A stretch of 51,468 bases of DNA from an uncultured Nitrosomonadales bacterium. GTDB taxonomy: Bacteria > Pseudomonadota > Gammaproteobacteria > Burkholderiales > Gallionellaceae. Position 1 is the stretch's first letter, and every line of letters starts with the position of its first letter. The position numbers and the translations under genes are program-made. Positions 8,189-18,605 of the stretch are shown here, in pieces. The notes beneath the pieces are model-generated. The model was not told the origin of the DNA. It saw nothing but the letters and a program-made list of their open reading frames with translations, and searched no databases. The stretch spans positions 1 to 51,468 of the forward strand of contig CAISHO010000005.1 in the NCBI GenBank assembly GCA_903885165.1, read 5' to 3'.

Positions 8189-9340
8189 GTGACGCAAACG
8201 AATCCTGCCATTCTTGTACTAGCCGATGGGACGGTGTTTCGCGGAGTTTCCATCGGAGCCGCCGGTAGTCGTGTAGGTGAGGTGGTTTTTAATACCTCGA
8301 TGTCCGGCTATCAGGAAATTCTCACTGACCCGTCTTACTGCCGTCAAATCGTCACGCTAACCTGCCCGCATATCGGCAACGTGGGGGTAAACGACGAAGA
8401 TGTTGAATCCCGTCAGGTATTTGCCAGCGGTCTGGTGATACGCGATCTATCTTTGACGGTGAGCAACTGGCGCAGCACACAGTCTCTGCCCGACTATCTG
8501 AAGGATAACGATGTGGTGGCAATCGCCGGCATCGATACCCGCAAACTCACGCGCATCCTGCGGGAAAAGGGCGCGCAAAGCGGTTGTATCGCGTCCGGCG
8601 CTGATGAAGTCGCGGCGCTCGCCGCTGCTCGCGGCTTTGCGGGTCTGGCCGGTATGGATCTGGCACAAGTTGCGACCTGCGATGAATCCTACGAATGGAA
8701 CGAAGGCGTCTGGGATCTGGGTTCGGTACACGGGCAGGATAAAACCACCAAAACAGCGCTTCCGAAAACCTATCATGTTGTCGCTTATGACTTCGGTGTA
8801 AAACGCAATATCCTGCGCATGCTGGCTGAGCGCGGTTGCAAGATCACTGTCGTGCCGGCTAAAACCTCTGCGGCTGATGTGTTGGCGATGAATCCTGACG
8901 GCGTGTTTCTGTCGAACGGCCCCGGCGATCCGGAGCCTTGTGACTACGCGATTGCGGCGACCCAAGCTGTGTTGGAGACAGGTATTCCTCTGTTTGGCAT
9001 CTGTCTCGGTCATCAGATTCTGGGTCTGTCCATCGGTGCTAAGACCGTCAAGATGAAGTTCGGTCATCGCGGCGCCAATCATCCGGTTCAGGATCTGGAC
9101 ACCAAACGCGTGATGATCACCAGCCAAAATCACGGTTTTGCCGTCGATGCGGCAACCTTGCCTGCGAATGCGCGTGCAACGCACGTCTCCTTGTTTGACG
9201 GTACGCTGCAAGGCTTTGAATTAACTGATAAACCTGCGTTCTGTTTCCAGGGTCACCCTGAAGCGAGTCCCGGCCCGCACGATGTGGACGGCTTGTTCGA
9301 CAAATTTGTTGCAATGATGAAAGGAGCAAGTAGCAAGTAG
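8189..9340 (+). CDS. carA: Carbamoyl-phosphate synthase small subunit
   Basis: This 383-residue glutamine amidotransferase subunit supplies ammonia to CarB for carbamoyl phosphate, the precursor of arginine and pyrimidines. The N-terminal CPSase domain begins [14 protein letters not shown]; the C-terminal class I amidotransferase domain has the nucleophile motif GICLGHQ and the [11 protein letters not shown] block. The start is GTG at 8189, with GGGAG six bases upstream; the longer frame is not family sequence. The last codons (Gly-Ala-Ser-Ser-Lys-stop) are encoded by the heptamer tract that fills the carA/carB spacer. Confidence 0.97.
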   Translation: MTQTNPAILVLADGTVFRGVSIGAAGSRVGEVVFNTSMSGYQEILTDPSYCRQIVTLTCPHIGNVGVNDEDVESRQVFASGLVIRDLSLTVSNWRSTQSLPDYLKDNDVVAIAGIDTRKLTRILREKGAQSGCIASGADEVAALAAARGFAGLAGMDLAQVATCDESYEWNEGVWDLGSVHGQDKTTKTALPKTYHVVAYDFGVKRNILRMLAERGCKITVVPAKTSAADVLAMNPDGVFLSNGPGDPEPCDYAIAATQAVLETGIPLFGICLGHQILGLSIGAKTVKMKFGHRGANHPVQDLDTKRVMITSQNHGFAVDAATLPANARATHVSLFDGTLQGFELTDKPAFCFQGHPEASPGPHDVDGLFDKFVAMMKGASSK

Positions 9341-9419
9341 CAAGTAGCAAGTAGCCAACATCGCACCGTAAGGTGCGCAACGCAGCTACAAGCTACAAGC
9401 CACAAGCTACAAGCTGACA
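9325..9419. repeat. Heptamer tract A between carA and carB
   Basis: The left arm is four exact copies of AGCAAGT (9325-9352). The centre is a perfect hairpin, CGCACC-GTAA-GGTGCG (9362-9377). The right arm is four copies of AGCTACA, the third being AGCCACA (9384-9411). The arms pair imperfectly (five of seven bases per unit). The carA stop codon lies inside the left arm, and the right arm runs to within a few bases of the carB ATG. Confidence 0.9.
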
Positions 9420-9423
9420 CCCT

Positions 9424-12400
9424 ATGCCAAAACGTACTGATCTAAAATCCATACTCATCATCGGCGCAGGCCCTATCGTTATCGGTCAGGCTTGCGAGTT
9501 CGACTATTCCGGCGCTCAGGCTTGTAAGGCGTTGCGCGAAGAGGGTTACCGCGTTGTGCTGGTGAACTCGAATCCGGCCACCATCATGACCGATCCGGAC
9601 ATGGCGGATGCGACCTATATCGAGCCGATCACCTGGCAGATCGTCGAAAAGATCATCGCAAAAGAGCGCCCCGACGCGATTTTGCCGACCATGGGCGGCC
9701 AGACTGCGTTGAATTGCGCGCTGGACTTGGCGCATCACGGTGTGCTGGAAAAATACAACGTCGAGATGATAGGCGCGTCCCGTGAAGCCATCGATATGGC
9801 GGAAGATCGTGAAAAATTTAAACAGGCGATGACCCGTATCGGTCTGGCGTCGGCTCGTTCCTTCATTGCGCACAGCATGGAAGAAGCGTTGCAAGTTCAG
9901 CAAGTACTGGGTTTTCCGACCGTGATCCGTCCGTCCTTCACCATGGGTGGTTCCGGTGGCGGTATCGCTTACAATCGTGAAGAATTTGTCGAGATCTGCG
10001 AGCGCGGTCTGGAAGCCTCGCCGACCAGCGAATTGCTGATCGAAGAGTCCTTGCTCGGTTGGAAAGAATACGAAATGGAAGTGGTGCGTGATCGCAATGA
10101 CAATTGCATCATCATCTGTTCGATCGAAAATCTGGACCCGATGGGTGTGCATACCGGTGATTCGATCACCGTAGCGCCTGCGTTGACCCTGACCGATAAG
10201 GAATATCAGATTTTGCGCGATGCCTCGCTGGCCGTGTTGCGCGAAATTGGCGTGGAAACCGGCGGTTCCAACGTGCAGTTCTCCATTAATCCGGACGACG
10301 GACGCATGGTGGTGATCGAGATGAATCCGCGCGTGTCGCGTTCTTCCGCATTGGCGTCCAAGGCGACTGGTTTCCCGATCGCCAAGGTGGCAGCGAAACT
10401 GGCCGTGGGTTACACGTTGGATGAGTTGCAAAACGATATCACGGGCGGCGCGACACCGGCATCGTTTGAACCGACCATCGACTATGTCGTTACCAAGATT
10501 CCTCGTTTTGCCTTTGAAAAATTCCCGCAAGCCAATGATCGCCTGACCACGCAGATGAAGTCGGTCGGTGAGGTGATGGCGATCGGTCGCACTTTCCAGG
10601 AATCTTTCCAGAAGGCCTTGCGCGGCCTTGAAGTCGGCGTTAATGGTTTGGATACCAAATTCAGTAATCTGGATGCGGTGACGGCTGAATTGCGCAATCC
10701 CGGCCCTGATCGCATCTGGGCGGTGTCCGATGCCTTTCGTTTGGGGTTGACTGTTGAAGATGTGTTTAATATCAGCAAGATAGACCGCTGGTTTTTGGTG
10801 CAGATTGCTGATTTGATCCGTCAGGAGCAATCTTTGCTCGGACGACCTCTGGAGAGTGTGGCAGCCGATGAGATGCGCGCTTTGAAGCGCAGCGGTTTTG
10901 CCGATGCCCGTTTGGCTGATTTGCTGGAAACCGATCCTGCTGCGATCCGCGCCTATCGTCATGCAATGGGTGTGCGTCCGGTGTATAAACGCGTAGACAC
11001 CTGCGCAGCAGAATTTTCCACCGATACCGCCTACATGTATTCCACTTATGAAGAGGAATGCGAAGCGGCGCCGACAAACAACAAAAAAATCATGGTGTTA
11101 GGTGGCGGACCTAATCGTATCGGTCAGGGTATCGAGTTCGACTATTGCTGCGTGCATGCTGCGCTGGCGATGCGCGAAGACGGCTACGAGACCATTATGG
11201 TCAACTGCAATCCTGAAACGGTTTCCACCGACTACGATACATCTGATCGTCTGTATTTCGAGCCGCTGACGTTAGAAGATGTGCTGGAAGTCGTGGCCAT
11301 CGAGAAGCCGATCGGCGTAATCGTGCAATACGGCGGTCAGACTCCATTGAAGTTAGCGCAAGGTTTGGCCAAGAATGGCGTGCCGATCATCGGTACTACG
11401 CCTGATATGATCGACTGCGCGGAAGATCGCGAACGTTTCCAGAAGATGCTGATGGGCTTAGGCTTGAAGCAGCCGCCTAACCGGATTGCCAGCAGTGTGG
11501 CCGAAGGGCTTGCCGGTGCGGCTGAGATCGGCTATCCGCTGGTGATGAGACCGTCCAATGTGCTGGGCGGCCGCGGTATGGAAATCATCCATACTCAGCC
11601 CGATCTGGAACGCTATATGCGTGAAGCCAATGAAATGGCGCGCGTCTACCCTGAGCGCATGCCTATTCTGCTTGATCGTTTCCTGAACGATGCGATTGAA
11701 GTAGATGTGGACGCGGTATCGGATGGCGTTGAAGTGATTATCGGCGGCATCATGGAGCACATTGAGGAAGCTGGTGTGCATTCGGGAGATTCAGCCTGTT
11801 CGCTGCCACCTTTCAGTCTGTCCAAAGAGCTGCAAGACGAATTGCGTCGTCAGACCGTGGCAATGGCGCGTGCGCTGAACGTGGTTGGTCTGATGAATGT
11901 GCAGTTTGCGATTCAGGGTGAAATCGTCTACGTGCTGGAAGTCAATCCGCGCGCTTCGCGCACCGTACCTTTCGTCTCCAAGGCGACCGGTGTGCCGCTG
12001 GCTAAGATTGCTGCGCGTTGTATGGCGGGGCAAAGTCTGGCGCAACAAGGCGTGACCTGTGAGGTGATCCCACCTTATTATTCGGTTAAGGAAGCGGTAT
12101 TCCCGTTCATCAAGTTCCCCGGCGTTGATGTTATCTTAGGACCTGAGATGAAATCGACTGGTGAAGTGATGGGTGTGGGCGATACCTTTGCCGAGGCTTT
12201 CGTTAAATCACAACTGGCTGCCAGTGTGAAGTTGCCGAAAGACGGCAATGTATTCATCAGTGTGCGCGATGCGGACAAGGCAGGGGCGGTAGAAATTGCC
12301 CGTTCTCTGGTTGATATCGGCTTTACCATGCTGGCGACACGCGGCACGGCGGCGGCGATCGAGGCGGCTGGTGTTGCGGTCAAGCTGGTGAATAAAGTCG

Positions 12401-12654
12401 GCGAAGGTCGTCCTCACATCGTTGATATGATCAAGAATGGTGAAGTTAACCTGATCATGAATACGGTCGAGAGTAAGCCTTCCGCGATGCGTGATTCCTA
12501 CTCTATCCGTCATGCGGCTTTGCAGGGGCGCGTGACGTATTACACCACGTTAGCCGGTGCGCGTGCCGCCTGTGTCGGGATGCATCATCTGGCTGATTTG
12601 CAGGTGTATGACGTGCAGACACAACATCTAAGAAAAGCAGCTATTAGCTTATAG
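9424..12654 (+). CDS. carB: Carbamoyl-phosphate synthase large subunit
   Basis: This 1076-residue enzyme makes carbamoyl phosphate from bicarbonate, ammonia and two ATP. Two homologous ATP-grasp halves are visible: [17 protein letters not shown] at the start and [16 protein letters not shown] in the second half, each followed by MGG/YGGQT and EMNPR/EVNPR motifs. A C-terminal MGS-like allosteric domain completes it. Length is normal. No convincing Shine-Dalgarno precedes the ATG because a heptamer tract occupies that position. The stop codon also lies in a heptamer tract. Confidence 0.98.
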   Translation: MPKRTDLKSILIIGAGPIVIGQACEFDYSGAQACKALREEGYRVVLVNSNPATIMTDPDMADATYIEPITWQIVEKIIAKERPDAILPTMGGQTALNCALDLAHHGVLEKYNVEMIGASREAIDMAEDREKFKQAMTRIGLASARSFIAHSMEEALQVQQVLGFPTVIRPSFTMGGSGGGIAYNREEFVEICERGLEASPTSELLIEESLLGWKEYEMEVVRDRNDNCIIICSIENLDPMGVHTGDSITVAPALTLTDKEYQILRDASLAVLREIGVETGGSNVQFSINPDDGRMVVIEMNPRVSRSSALASKATGFPIAKVAAKLAVGYTLDELQNDITGGATPASFEPTIDYVVTKIPRFAFEKFPQANDRLTTQMKSVGEVMAIGRTFQESFQKALRGLEVGVNGLDTKFSNLDAVTAELRNPGPDRIWAVSDAFRLGLTVEDVFNISKIDRWFLVQIADLIRQEQSLLGRPLESVAADEMRALKRSGFADARLADLLETDPAAIRAYRHAMGVRPVYKRVDTCAAEFSTDTAYMYSTYEEECEAAPTNNKKIMVLGGGPNRIGQGIEFDYCCVHAALAMREDGYETIMVNCNPETVSTDYDTSDRLYFEPLTLEDVLEVVAIEKPIGVIVQYGGQTPLKLAQGLAKNGVPIIGTTPDMIDCAEDRERFQKMLMGLGLKQPPNRIASSVAEGLAGAAEIGYPLVMRPSNVLGGRGMEIIHTQPDLERYMREANEMARVYPERMPILLDRFLNDAIEVDVDAVSDGVEVIIGGIMEHIEEAGVHSGDSACSLPPFSLSKELQDELRRQTVAMARALNVVGLMNVQFAIQGEIVYVLEVNPRASRTVPFVSKATGVPLAKIAARCMAGQSLAQQGVTCEVIPPYYSVKEAVFPFIKFPGVDVILGPEMKSTGEVMGVGDTFAEAFVKSQLAASVKLPKDGNVFISVRDADKAGAVEIARSLVDIGFTMLATRGTAAAIEAAGVAVKLVNKVGEGRPHIVDMIKNGEVNLIMNTVESKPSAMRDSYSIRHAALQGRVTYYTTLAGARAACVGMHHLADLQVYDVQTQHLRKAAISL

Positions 12655-12706
12655 CTTGTGGTTTGTAGCCTGTGGCTTGTAGCTTGTAGCTACTCGCTAC
12701 AGGCTA
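12646..12706. repeat. Heptamer tract B between carB and greA
   Basis: Seven consecutive 7-base units follow the pattern AGCTTGT with substitutions (12646-12694), then CGCTACAGGCTA, which is partly complementary to the last units. The unit is the reverse complement of the right arm of tract A, so carB is flanked by oppositely oriented copies of the same heptamer. The carB TAG stop (12652-12654) is part of the tract. Confidence 0.85.
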
Positions 12707-12740
12707 ATAATTGTCACCTAACGATTCAGAGAGTATCAGT

Positions 12741-13217
12741 ATGATCAAGATTCCATTGACTTTGGTTGGCGCGGAAAAAATGCGTCAAGAGTTGCACAAG
12801 TTAAAGACGGTTGAGCGCCCTTGGGTGATTAACGCGATTTCCGAAGCGCGCGCGCAAGGTGATTTGTCGGAAAATGCCGAATATGAAGCCGCCAAGGACA
12901 AGCAGGGCTTTGTCGAAGGTCGTATTATCGAGCTGGAAAGTAAATTAGGCAGCGCGCAGATCATCGATCCTAAGACACTTAACGCTAGTGGGCGATGTGT
13001 GTTTGGTTCGACGGTGATGCTGGAAGAGTCAACCAGCGGGGATGTGGTGACTTATCAGATCGTCGGTGACGATGAGGCAAATATCAAGGAACGCAAAATA
13101 TCGATCAGTTCACCGATTGCGCGTGCGTTGATCGGTAAGAGCAGCGGTGATGTGGCTGAAGTCAGGACGCCGGGTGGTATCCGGGAATACGAATTGATTG
13201 AAGTACAGTACATCTAA
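12741..13217 (+). CDS. greA: Transcription elongation factor GreA
   Basis: This 158-residue factor enters the RNA polymerase secondary channel and stimulates cleavage of backtracked RNA. The N-terminal coiled coil carries the tip GDLSENAEYEAAKD, including the acidic pair needed for cleavage; the C-terminal FKBP-like domain has FGSTVMLEE, IVGDDEA and SPIARALIGK. The start was placed at MIKIPLTLVGAEKM by family alignment; the frame is open ten codons further upstream. It follows carB as in many betaproteobacteria. Confidence 0.97.
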   Translation: MIKIPLTLVGAEKMRQELHKLKTVERPWVINAISEARAQGDLSENAEYEAAKDKQGFVEGRIIELESKLGSAQIIDPKTLNASGRCVFGSTVMLEESTSGDVVTYQIVGDDEANIKERKISISSPIARALIGKSSGDVAEVRTPGGIREYELIEVQYI

Positions 13218-13220
13218 AGC

Positions 13221-13298
13221 GGGTAGTAGAAAGTGGTTAGTGGGAAGTTCATTCGCCACTGAGGCACGCAGTGCCATCCCACTTCCCACTTCCTGTTT
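13221..13298. repeat. Heptamer tract C between convergent greA and yhbY
   Basis: The left arm has four units of the form GGnnAGT (13221-13248). The centre has the perfect hairpin GGCAC-GCA-GTGCC (13263-13275). The right arm has two exact CCCACTT units and a partial one (13278-13298), inverted relative to the left. The tract starts four bases after the greA stop and ends in the yhbY stop codon, so it is the whole spacer and could serve as a bidirectional terminator. Confidence 0.8.
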
Positions 13299-13648
13299 TA
13301 CCTGTTGCCCAGTTGTTTCTTGGTGAGCGGTTTTTTACCCTTGTGGCGCGGCATTTGGCGAATTTCAATTTTGCCGGCATCCGGATTGGGTTTATACACC
13401 ACCAGAATTTTGCCGATATGTTGTACGGGTGCGGCATCCAGTTGTGTGCAAATCTCGGTCAACATGGCTTCACGGTCATCGCGCTCTGCCATGACGCGAA
13501 TTTTGATCAGTTCGTGTTGTTTTAAAGTGACCGCGATTTCTTTCAAGACTGACTCGGTCAGCCCCGCATTGCCTATCATGACGGTCGGCTTTAATTGGTG
13601 CGCACGGCCCTTAAGGGACAAGCGTTCTGTTACGGTTAGTGCTAGCAT
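13298..13648 (-). CDS. yhbY: YhbY family RNA-binding protein (CRM domain)
   Basis: This 116-residue protein matches the CRS1/YhbY domain: LKGRAHQLKPTVMIGNAGLTESVLKEI at the N-terminus (the GxxGLT loop binds RNA) and ELIKIRVMAERDDREAM in the middle, with a basic C-terminal tail. The E. coli homologue associates with pre-50S ribosomes. It is divergent from rlmE with about 40 bases between starts, a widespread arrangement. Confidence 0.9.
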   Translation of the reverse strand: MLALTVTERLSLKGRAHQLKPTVMIGNAGLTESVLKEIAVTLKQHELIKIRVMAERDDREAMLTEICTQLDAAPVQHIGKILVVYKPNPDAGKIEIRQMPRHKGKKPLTKKQLGNR

Positions 13649-13686
13649 AATTTTCTCAATAATATCTCAGGTATGGATTCTAAACG

Positions 13687-14307
13687 ATGAAGCCCTCCAA
13701 AACCAGCAAACAGTGGATGCGAGAGCATATTAATGATCCTTTTGTTCAGCAAGCGCAGAAAGATGGCTATCGTTCACGCGCAGCGTACAAACTTTTGGAG
13801 ATTGATGCCAAGGATCATTTGCTCAAACCCGGGTTAGTGGTGGTCGATTTAGGCGCGACGCCGGGTGGATGGTGTCAGGTGGTCGCGAATAAGTTGGGAG
13901 AAAACGGCAAGATCATCGCGCTTGATTTGCTGCCGCTGGATCCGCTGCGCGGGGTTGAATTTATTCAGGGGGACTTTCGCGACGAGGAAATCCTTAAAAA
14001 ACTGGAAAATAGTCTGCAAGGAAAACCTGTGGGGCTTGTAATTTCAGATATGGCCCCCAACTTCAGCGGGGTCGGTGCCGTCGATCAGGATAGATGTATT
14101 TATCTGGCAGAGCTGGCGATGGAGTTCGCCTTTGAACACTTGAATCCGGATGGTGCATTTCTGGTGAAAGTGTTTCAGGGTTCAGGGTTTGAGGAATATA
14201 TGAAGTTGATGCGCACCCGTTTTACCAAAGTAGTAGCGCGTAAACCCAAAGCATCCCGCGATCGCAGCAGTGAAGTGTATTTGTTGGGCATAGGAAAGCT
14301 TGAGTAA
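13687..14307 (+). CDS. rlmE: 23S rRNA 2'-O-ribose U2552 methyltransferase
   Basis: This 206-residue SAM-dependent methyltransferase (FtsJ/RrmJ) modifies U2552 of 23S rRNA. It shows [11 protein letters not shown], containing the catalytic lysine; the SAM-binding motif [25 protein letters not shown] with the catalytic aspartate; and [11 protein letters not shown] with a second catalytic lysine. Length is normal. ftsH follows 62 bases later, the usual rlmE-ftsH pairing of the heat-shock type operon; no sigma-32 promoter was identified with confidence. Confidence 0.97.
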   Translation: MKPSKTSKQWMREHINDPFVQQAQKDGYRSRAAYKLLEIDAKDHLLKPGLVVVDLGATPGGWCQVVANKLGENGKIIALDLLPLDPLRGVEFIQGDFRDEEILKKLENSLQGKPVGLVISDMAPNFSGVGAVDQDRCIYLAELAMEFAFEHLNPDGAFLVKVFQGSGFEEYMKLMRTRFTKVVARKPKASRDRSSEVYLLGIGKLE

Positions 14308-14369
14308 TCGGCAGATACATAGTCTAATGACAGTCTTGTGTCGTCTTGAAGTTCGTATAAGGAAATATC

Positions 14370-16271
14370 TTGAACAATTTTAAAAGTATTGCAATCTGGT
14401 TGGTCGTGGCGCTGGTTTTGATGACCGTGTTCAATCAGTTCAATTCGCGTCAGCAACAGACGGCGCAGGCGCATCTGGACTATTCGCAATTCCTGGATCA
14501 GGTCAAGAAGGGACAGATTGCCAAGGTTGTCATTGAAGGGCGCACATTGAATGCGACGACGACGGACGGCAAGCGCGTCAGCACTTTCGCGCCCAGCGAT
14601 CTGTGGATGGTGTCTGATCTGCTGAAAAATGGCGTCAACATCGAGGCTAAGCCTGAAGAGGAGCAAGGCTTCTTCTCTCAAGTATTTATTTCCTGGTTCC
14701 CGATGATTTTACTGATCGGTGTCTGGATATTCTTCATGCGCCAGATGCAGGGCGGCGGTAAGGGCGGTGCTTTTTCCTTCGGCAAGAGCAAGGCGCGTCT
14801 GCTGGACGAAGCCAAGGAGCGTTTAACTTTTGCCGACGTGGCAGGTTGCGACGAAGCGAAAGAGGAAGTGTCTGAATTAGTTGACTTTTTGCGCGACCCG
14901 ACCAAATTTCAGAATCTGGGTGGACGTATTCCTCGCGGCGTGCTGATGGTGGGTAGCCCGGGTACCGGTAAAACGCTGCTGGCCAAGGCGATTGCGGGCG
15001 AAGCGAAAGTGCCGTTCTTCTCCATCTCCGGTTCTGATTTCGTGGAAATGTTTGTCGGTGTGGGCGCAGCGCGGGTACGCGACATGTTCGAACAGGCCAA
15101 GAAACAATCCCCTTGCATCATCTTTATCGATGAAATCGATGCTGTCGGTCGTCAGCGCGGTGCTGGTTTGGGTGGCGGCAACGATGAGCGTGAACAGACG
15201 CTGAATGCCTTGCTGGTTGAGATGGATGGTTTTGAAGGCGCGTCTGGTGTGATCGTGATCGCGGCAACCAATCGTCCGGATGTACTGGATGCGGCGCTGC
15301 TGCGCCCGGGACGTTTCGACCGCCAGGTCGTGGTGCCTTTGCCTGATATACGCGGCCGTGAACAAATTCTGATGGTGCATATGCGTAAAGTGCCTTGCGC
15401 ACCGGATGTAGATGCCAACGTGATCGCACGCGGAACCCCCGGTATGTCAGGTGCGGATCTGGCCAATCTGGTCAACGAAGCGGCGCTGTTTGCAGCGCGC
15501 CGCACTAAACGCTTCGTCGAAATGGACGATTTTGAAGCGGCCAAGGACAAAATCTTCATGGGTGCCGAACGCCGCTCCATGGTGATGCCGGAAGAAGAAC
15601 GTCGCAACACGGCTTATCACGAGTCGGGTCATGCTGTGGTCGCCAAACTGATGCCCAAGACCGATCCTGTGCATAAGGTGACGATCATCCCGCGCGGTCG
15701 CGCGCTGGGTCTGACCATGCAATTGCCTTCTGAAGACCGCTACAGTATGGATAAGGAACGCATCCTCTCCACGCTGGCGGTGTTGTTTGGCGGGCGCATC
15801 GCGGAAGAAATCTTCATGAATCAGATGACCACAGGTGCGTCGAACGATTTCGAACGCGCAACCGATATGGCGCGCAAGATGGTGACGCAATGGGGAATGT
15901 CTGATGCCTTGGGTCCCATGGTCTATGGCGAAAATGAAGGTGAAGTGTTTTTGGGTCGTTCGGTGACCACGCACAAGAATATCTCGGAAGCGACCATGCA
16001 GAAAGTGGACGTCGAGATTCGACGCATCATTGATCAGCAGTACACCTTGGCGCGTCATTTGATTGAAACGCATCGCGACAAAATCGAAGCGATGACGCAC
16101 GCGCTGCTGGAGTGGGAGACGATAGACGCAGATCAGATCAACGATATCATGGACGGTAATCCACCGCGTCCTCCTAAACCTAGCCAGGCCAGACAAGCGC
16201 CCAAACCACCTGCGGATCAAGCGCCTACTGCACCGGCCACCACGCCTACGCAACCTGCGCAGGAAATCTAA
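14370..16271 (+). CDS. ftsH: ATP-dependent zinc metalloprotease FtsH
   Basis: This 633-residue membrane-anchored AAA+ protease degrades membrane and short-lived regulatory proteins. It has an N-terminal membrane helix (about residues 5-22), a periplasmic domain, a second helix (about residues 108-126), an AAA domain with Walker [12 protein letters not shown], and the zinc site HESGH. Walker A reads GSPGTGKT, where most family members have GPPGTGKT. The start is TTG, with AAGGA six bases upstream. The C-terminal tail is Pro/Gln/Ala-rich. It leads into folP-glmM, a conserved operon order. Confidence 0.98.
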   Translation: MNNFKSIAIWLVVALVLMTVFNQFNSRQQQTAQAHLDYSQFLDQVKKGQIAKVVIEGRTLNATTTDGKRVSTFAPSDLWMVSDLLKNGVNIEAKPEEEQGFFSQVFISWFPMILLIGVWIFFMRQMQGGGKGGAFSFGKSKARLLDEAKERLTFADVAGCDEAKEEVSELVDFLRDPTKFQNLGGRIPRGVLMVGSPGTGKTLLAKAIAGEAKVPFFSISGSDFVEMFVGVGAARVRDMFEQAKKQSPCIIFIDEIDAVGRQRGAGLGGGNDEREQTLNALLVEMDGFEGASGVIVIAATNRPDVLDAALLRPGRFDRQVVVPLPDIRGREQILMVHMRKVPCAPDVDANVIARGTPGMSGADLANLVNEAALFAARRTKRFVEMDDFEAAKDKIFMGAERRSMVMPEEERRNTAYHESGHAVVAKLMPKTDPVHKVTIIPRGRALGLTMQLPSEDRYSMDKERILSTLAVLFGGRIAEEIFMNQMTTGASNDFERATDMARKMVTQWGMSDALGPMVYGENEGEVFLGRSVTTHKNISEATMQKVDVEIRRIIDQQYTLARHLIETHRDKIEAMTHALLEWETIDADQINDIMDGNPPRPPKPSQARQAPKPPADQAPTAPATTPTQPAQEI

Positions 16272-16280
16272 ATAAGGCAG

Positions 16281-16358
16281 GAGCGAGGAACGAGGAGTGA
16301 GGAGCGAGTAACAATACACCTCAGTCCTCTGTCCTCTGTCCTCAGTCCTCAGTCCTGA
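16281..16358. repeat. Heptamer tract D between ftsH and folP
   Basis: The left arm has four units of the form GAGnGAG (16281-16308). The right arm has five units CCTCAGT or CCTCTGT (16319-16353), broadly complementary to the left with a GAGGA core. The right arm ends in CCTG directly against the folP ATG at 16358, leaving no room for a normal Shine-Dalgarno. Confidence 0.88.
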
Positions 16359-17179
16359 TGCTCTCTTGCGGTTTATTCCAATTTAATCTCTCTCGTCCAC
16401 TTGTCATGGGGATAGTCAATGTCACGCCCGATTCCTTTTCGGATGGCGGCAGGCTCGGACAAGAGGCGATTCTCCATGCGCGCCAGTTGGTCGCGGATGG
16501 CGCGGATATCCTCGATATCGGCGGTGAGTCTACCCGCCCGGGTGCGCCTTCTGTCGGTGTGCAGGAAGAGCTGGATCGTGTGCTACCCGTGATCGATGGT
16601 TTGCGAGATCTGTCTGTTCCTATGTCTATCGATACCTTTAAGCCCTCTGTGATGAAGGCGGCGATCGCCTATGGGGTGCAGATGGTCAATGACATCAATG
16701 CGCTACAGGATGTCGCTGCGCTGCAGTTAGTCGCAAACAGTCAGGTTGCCGTGTGTCTGATGCACAAACAGGGTGACCCGCAAACCATGCAGAATCAACC
16801 TGTGTATCGGGATGTAGTCGAAGAGGTGATTGAGTTTTTACGGGTGCGCATCGAGGCGGCTGTATCGGCTGGCATCGCAAGAGAGCGAATTACAATCGAC
16901 CCCGGTTTCGGTTTCGGCAAGACGCTGGGACATAATATGGCGCTGTTAAGAGAATTACCTAGATTCGCGGTATTGGGTGTGCCGGTACTGGCAGGCTTAT
17001 CCCGCAAATCGATGCTGGGTGAGTTGACAGGGCAGGATGCCGGGCATCGTATGCCGGCGAGCGTCGCAGCGGCGCTCATTGCCGTGCAGCGCGGTGCAAA
17101 AGTGGTGCGGGTTCACGATGTCAGGGCGACGGTGGACGCGATGAAAGTCTGGAATGCAATAAACGGAGAAGTACGATGA
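16358..17179 (+). CDS. folP: Dihydropteroate synthase
   Basis: This 273-residue enzyme condenses p-aminobenzoate with the pterin diphosphate in folate synthesis and is the sulfonamide target. Motifs in order are [38 protein letters not shown] and [13 protein letters not shown], then [11 protein letters not shown] near the C-terminus. The ATG at 16358 gives the usual 15-residue lead before MGIVNVTPD. It has no visible Shine-Dalgarno because heptamer tract D abuts it. Its stop overlaps the glmM start (ATGA), indicating translational coupling. Confidence 0.97.
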   Translation: MLSCGLFQFNLSRPLVMGIVNVTPDSFSDGGRLGQEAILHARQLVADGADILDIGGESTRPGAPSVGVQEELDRVLPVIDGLRDLSVPMSIDTFKPSVMKAAIAYGVQMVNDINALQDVAALQLVANSQVAVCLMHKQGDPQTMQNQPVYRDVVEEVIEFLRVRIEAAVSAGIARERITIDPGFGFGKTLGHNMALLRELPRFAVLGVPVLAGLSRKSMLGELTGQDAGHRMPASVAAALIAVQRGAKVVRVHDVRATVDAMKVWNAINGEVR

Positions 17180-18531
17180 GCAGAAAATATTTCGGCACGG
17201 ATGGGATACGTGGCAGGGTAGGTGATTTTCCGATTACACCCCAGTTTGTGATGAATTTGGGTTATGCGGCAGGCAAGGTTTTAGCAAGCGCTGAGCACAC
17301 CGTGGGTGAGAGACCTGCGGTATTGATTGGCAAGGACACGCGCATCTCGGGTTATATGTTGGAATCCGCCTTGCAGGCAGGTTTAATTGCCGCCGGTGTG
17401 GATGTCTATCTGGCAGGTCCCATTCCGACACCGGCGGTGGCGTATTTGACGCGCACCTTGCGTTTGCAGGCGGGCGTGGTTATCTCAGCCTCTCATAATC
17501 CGTATGAAGATAATGGCATCAAATTTTTCTCCGCCATGGGGACCAAACTGCCCGATGAAATTGAACACGCTATCGAGGCTGGGTTGGAAGGTGATATCGT
17601 CATCGAGTCCTCGAATCACTTGGGTAAAGCCAAGCGGCTGGACGATGCTGTCGGTCGGTACATTGAATTCTGCAAGGGGACTTTCCCGTCTTCCATGAAT
17701 CTACGCGGTATGAAAATCGTGGTGGATTGCGCACATGGTGCCACCTATCACATCGCCAGAAATGTGTTTCACGAACTGGGCGCTGAGGTTGTTGCCATTG
17801 GCGTGCATCCGGATGGTAAAAACATCAATCATGGTTATGGTGCCACTGCTCCGGCCAATTTGCAGAAGGCAGTTGTTGAACACAAGGCAGATCTGGGTAT
17901 CGCGCTTGATGGCGATGGCGACAGATTGGTGATGGTAGATAGCGCGGGTGTGTTGTGTGACGGCGATCAATTGTTGTACGTGATTGCCCGTCAGCGTAAG
18001 GAACAAGGCCGTTTGCCAGGGGGCGTGGTGGGAACGTTGATGAGCAATCTGGCCTTTGAACATGCGCTGCAAAAGATGGATATTCCATTTATGCGCGCAA
18101 AAGTAGGCGATCGCTACGTGATGGAATTGCTGACCCAGCAAGGCTGGGAATTAGGTGGGGAGAATTCCGGCCATATCATCTGTCTGGATAAGCACAGCAC
18201 CGGGGATGGTATCGTTTCCGCACTGGAGGTGTTACTTTCATTACATGTCAAAAATCAGACGCTTACTGAGGCTTTATCGGATTTGCATATGTATCCTCAG
18301 GTGCTTATAAATGTTCGCGTTGCTCGTGGTGTTGATTGCCTTAAACATGCTGAGGTGGCGGCGGCGGTTGCAGAAGTTGAGCTGGCACTCGATGGGCGTG
18401 GGCGTGTTTTACTGCGTCCTTCCGGTACAGAACCGCTGCTGCGCGTGATGGTGGAAGGTGAGGACAAGGCGTTGGTTGAACAATCCGCGCAGCGTATCGC
18501 TGATGTAGTACGCAAACTCTCCGCAGCCTGA
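17176..18531 (+). CDS. glmM: Phosphoglucosamine mutase
   Basis: This 451-residue enzyme converts glucosamine-6-phosphate to glucosamine-1-phosphate for peptidoglycan and LPS precursors. It starts with [16 protein letters not shown]; the phosphoserine loop is [15 protein letters not shown]; the metal loop is ALDGDGDR; the sugar loop is GGENSGH; the phosphate loop is [12 protein letters not shown]. Length is normal. It overlaps folP by four bases and ends the operon, facing clpA. Confidence 0.98.
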   Translation: MSRKYFGTDGIRGRVGDFPITPQFVMNLGYAAGKVLASAEHTVGERPAVLIGKDTRISGYMLESALQAGLIAAGVDVYLAGPIPTPAVAYLTRTLRLQAGVVISASHNPYEDNGIKFFSAMGTKLPDEIEHAIEAGLEGDIVIESSNHLGKAKRLDDAVGRYIEFCKGTFPSSMNLRGMKIVVDCAHGATYHIARNVFHELGAEVVAIGVHPDGKNINHGYGATAPANLQKAVVEHKADLGIALDGDGDRLVMVDSAGVLCDGDQLLYVIARQRKEQGRLPGGVVGTLMSNLAFEHALQKMDIPFMRAKVGDRYVMELLTQQGWELGGENSGHIICLDKHSTGDGIVSALEVLLSLHVKNQTLTEALSDLHMYPQVLINVRVARGVDCLKHAEVAAAVAEVELALDGRGRVLLRPSGTEPLLRVMVEGEDKALVEQSAQRIADVVRKLSAA

Positions 18532-18539
18532 TACCCCCC

Positions 18540-18590
18540 CCGCCTGCCTATTGACAGGCGGAATGAAACGCCGCTTAGCGGGTTATTCTT
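18540..18590. terminator. Terminator region between glmM and clpA
   Basis: A perfect 7-bp stem, CCGCCTG with CAGGCGG (18540-18546 and 18555-18561), is followed by a second hairpin CCGC-TTA-GCGG (18571-18581) and then T-rich sequence. It serves convergent glmM and clpA. Confidence 0.65.
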
Positions 18591-18605
18591 TCAGGACAAT
18601 CCGTC

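Noticed and set aside
9325-9419. CRISPR-like array
   Set aside because: Units are 7 bases with no spacers and there are no cas genes.
9442-10962. A 506-codon open frame on the minus strand opposite carB
   Set aside because: It is a shadow of carB in an antisense frame: composition is His/Arg-rich without domains, and carB is a clear full-length family member on the other strand.
13305-13733. A 142-codon plus-strand frame through yhbY into rlmE
   Set aside because: It is the antisense of yhbY joined to the start of rlmE in another frame, without family motifs.
15447-16319. A 290-codon minus-strand frame opposite ftsH
   Set aside because: It is low in recognisable motifs and rich in Arg/His, as expected from antisense of a GC-rich coding strand; ftsH is certain.
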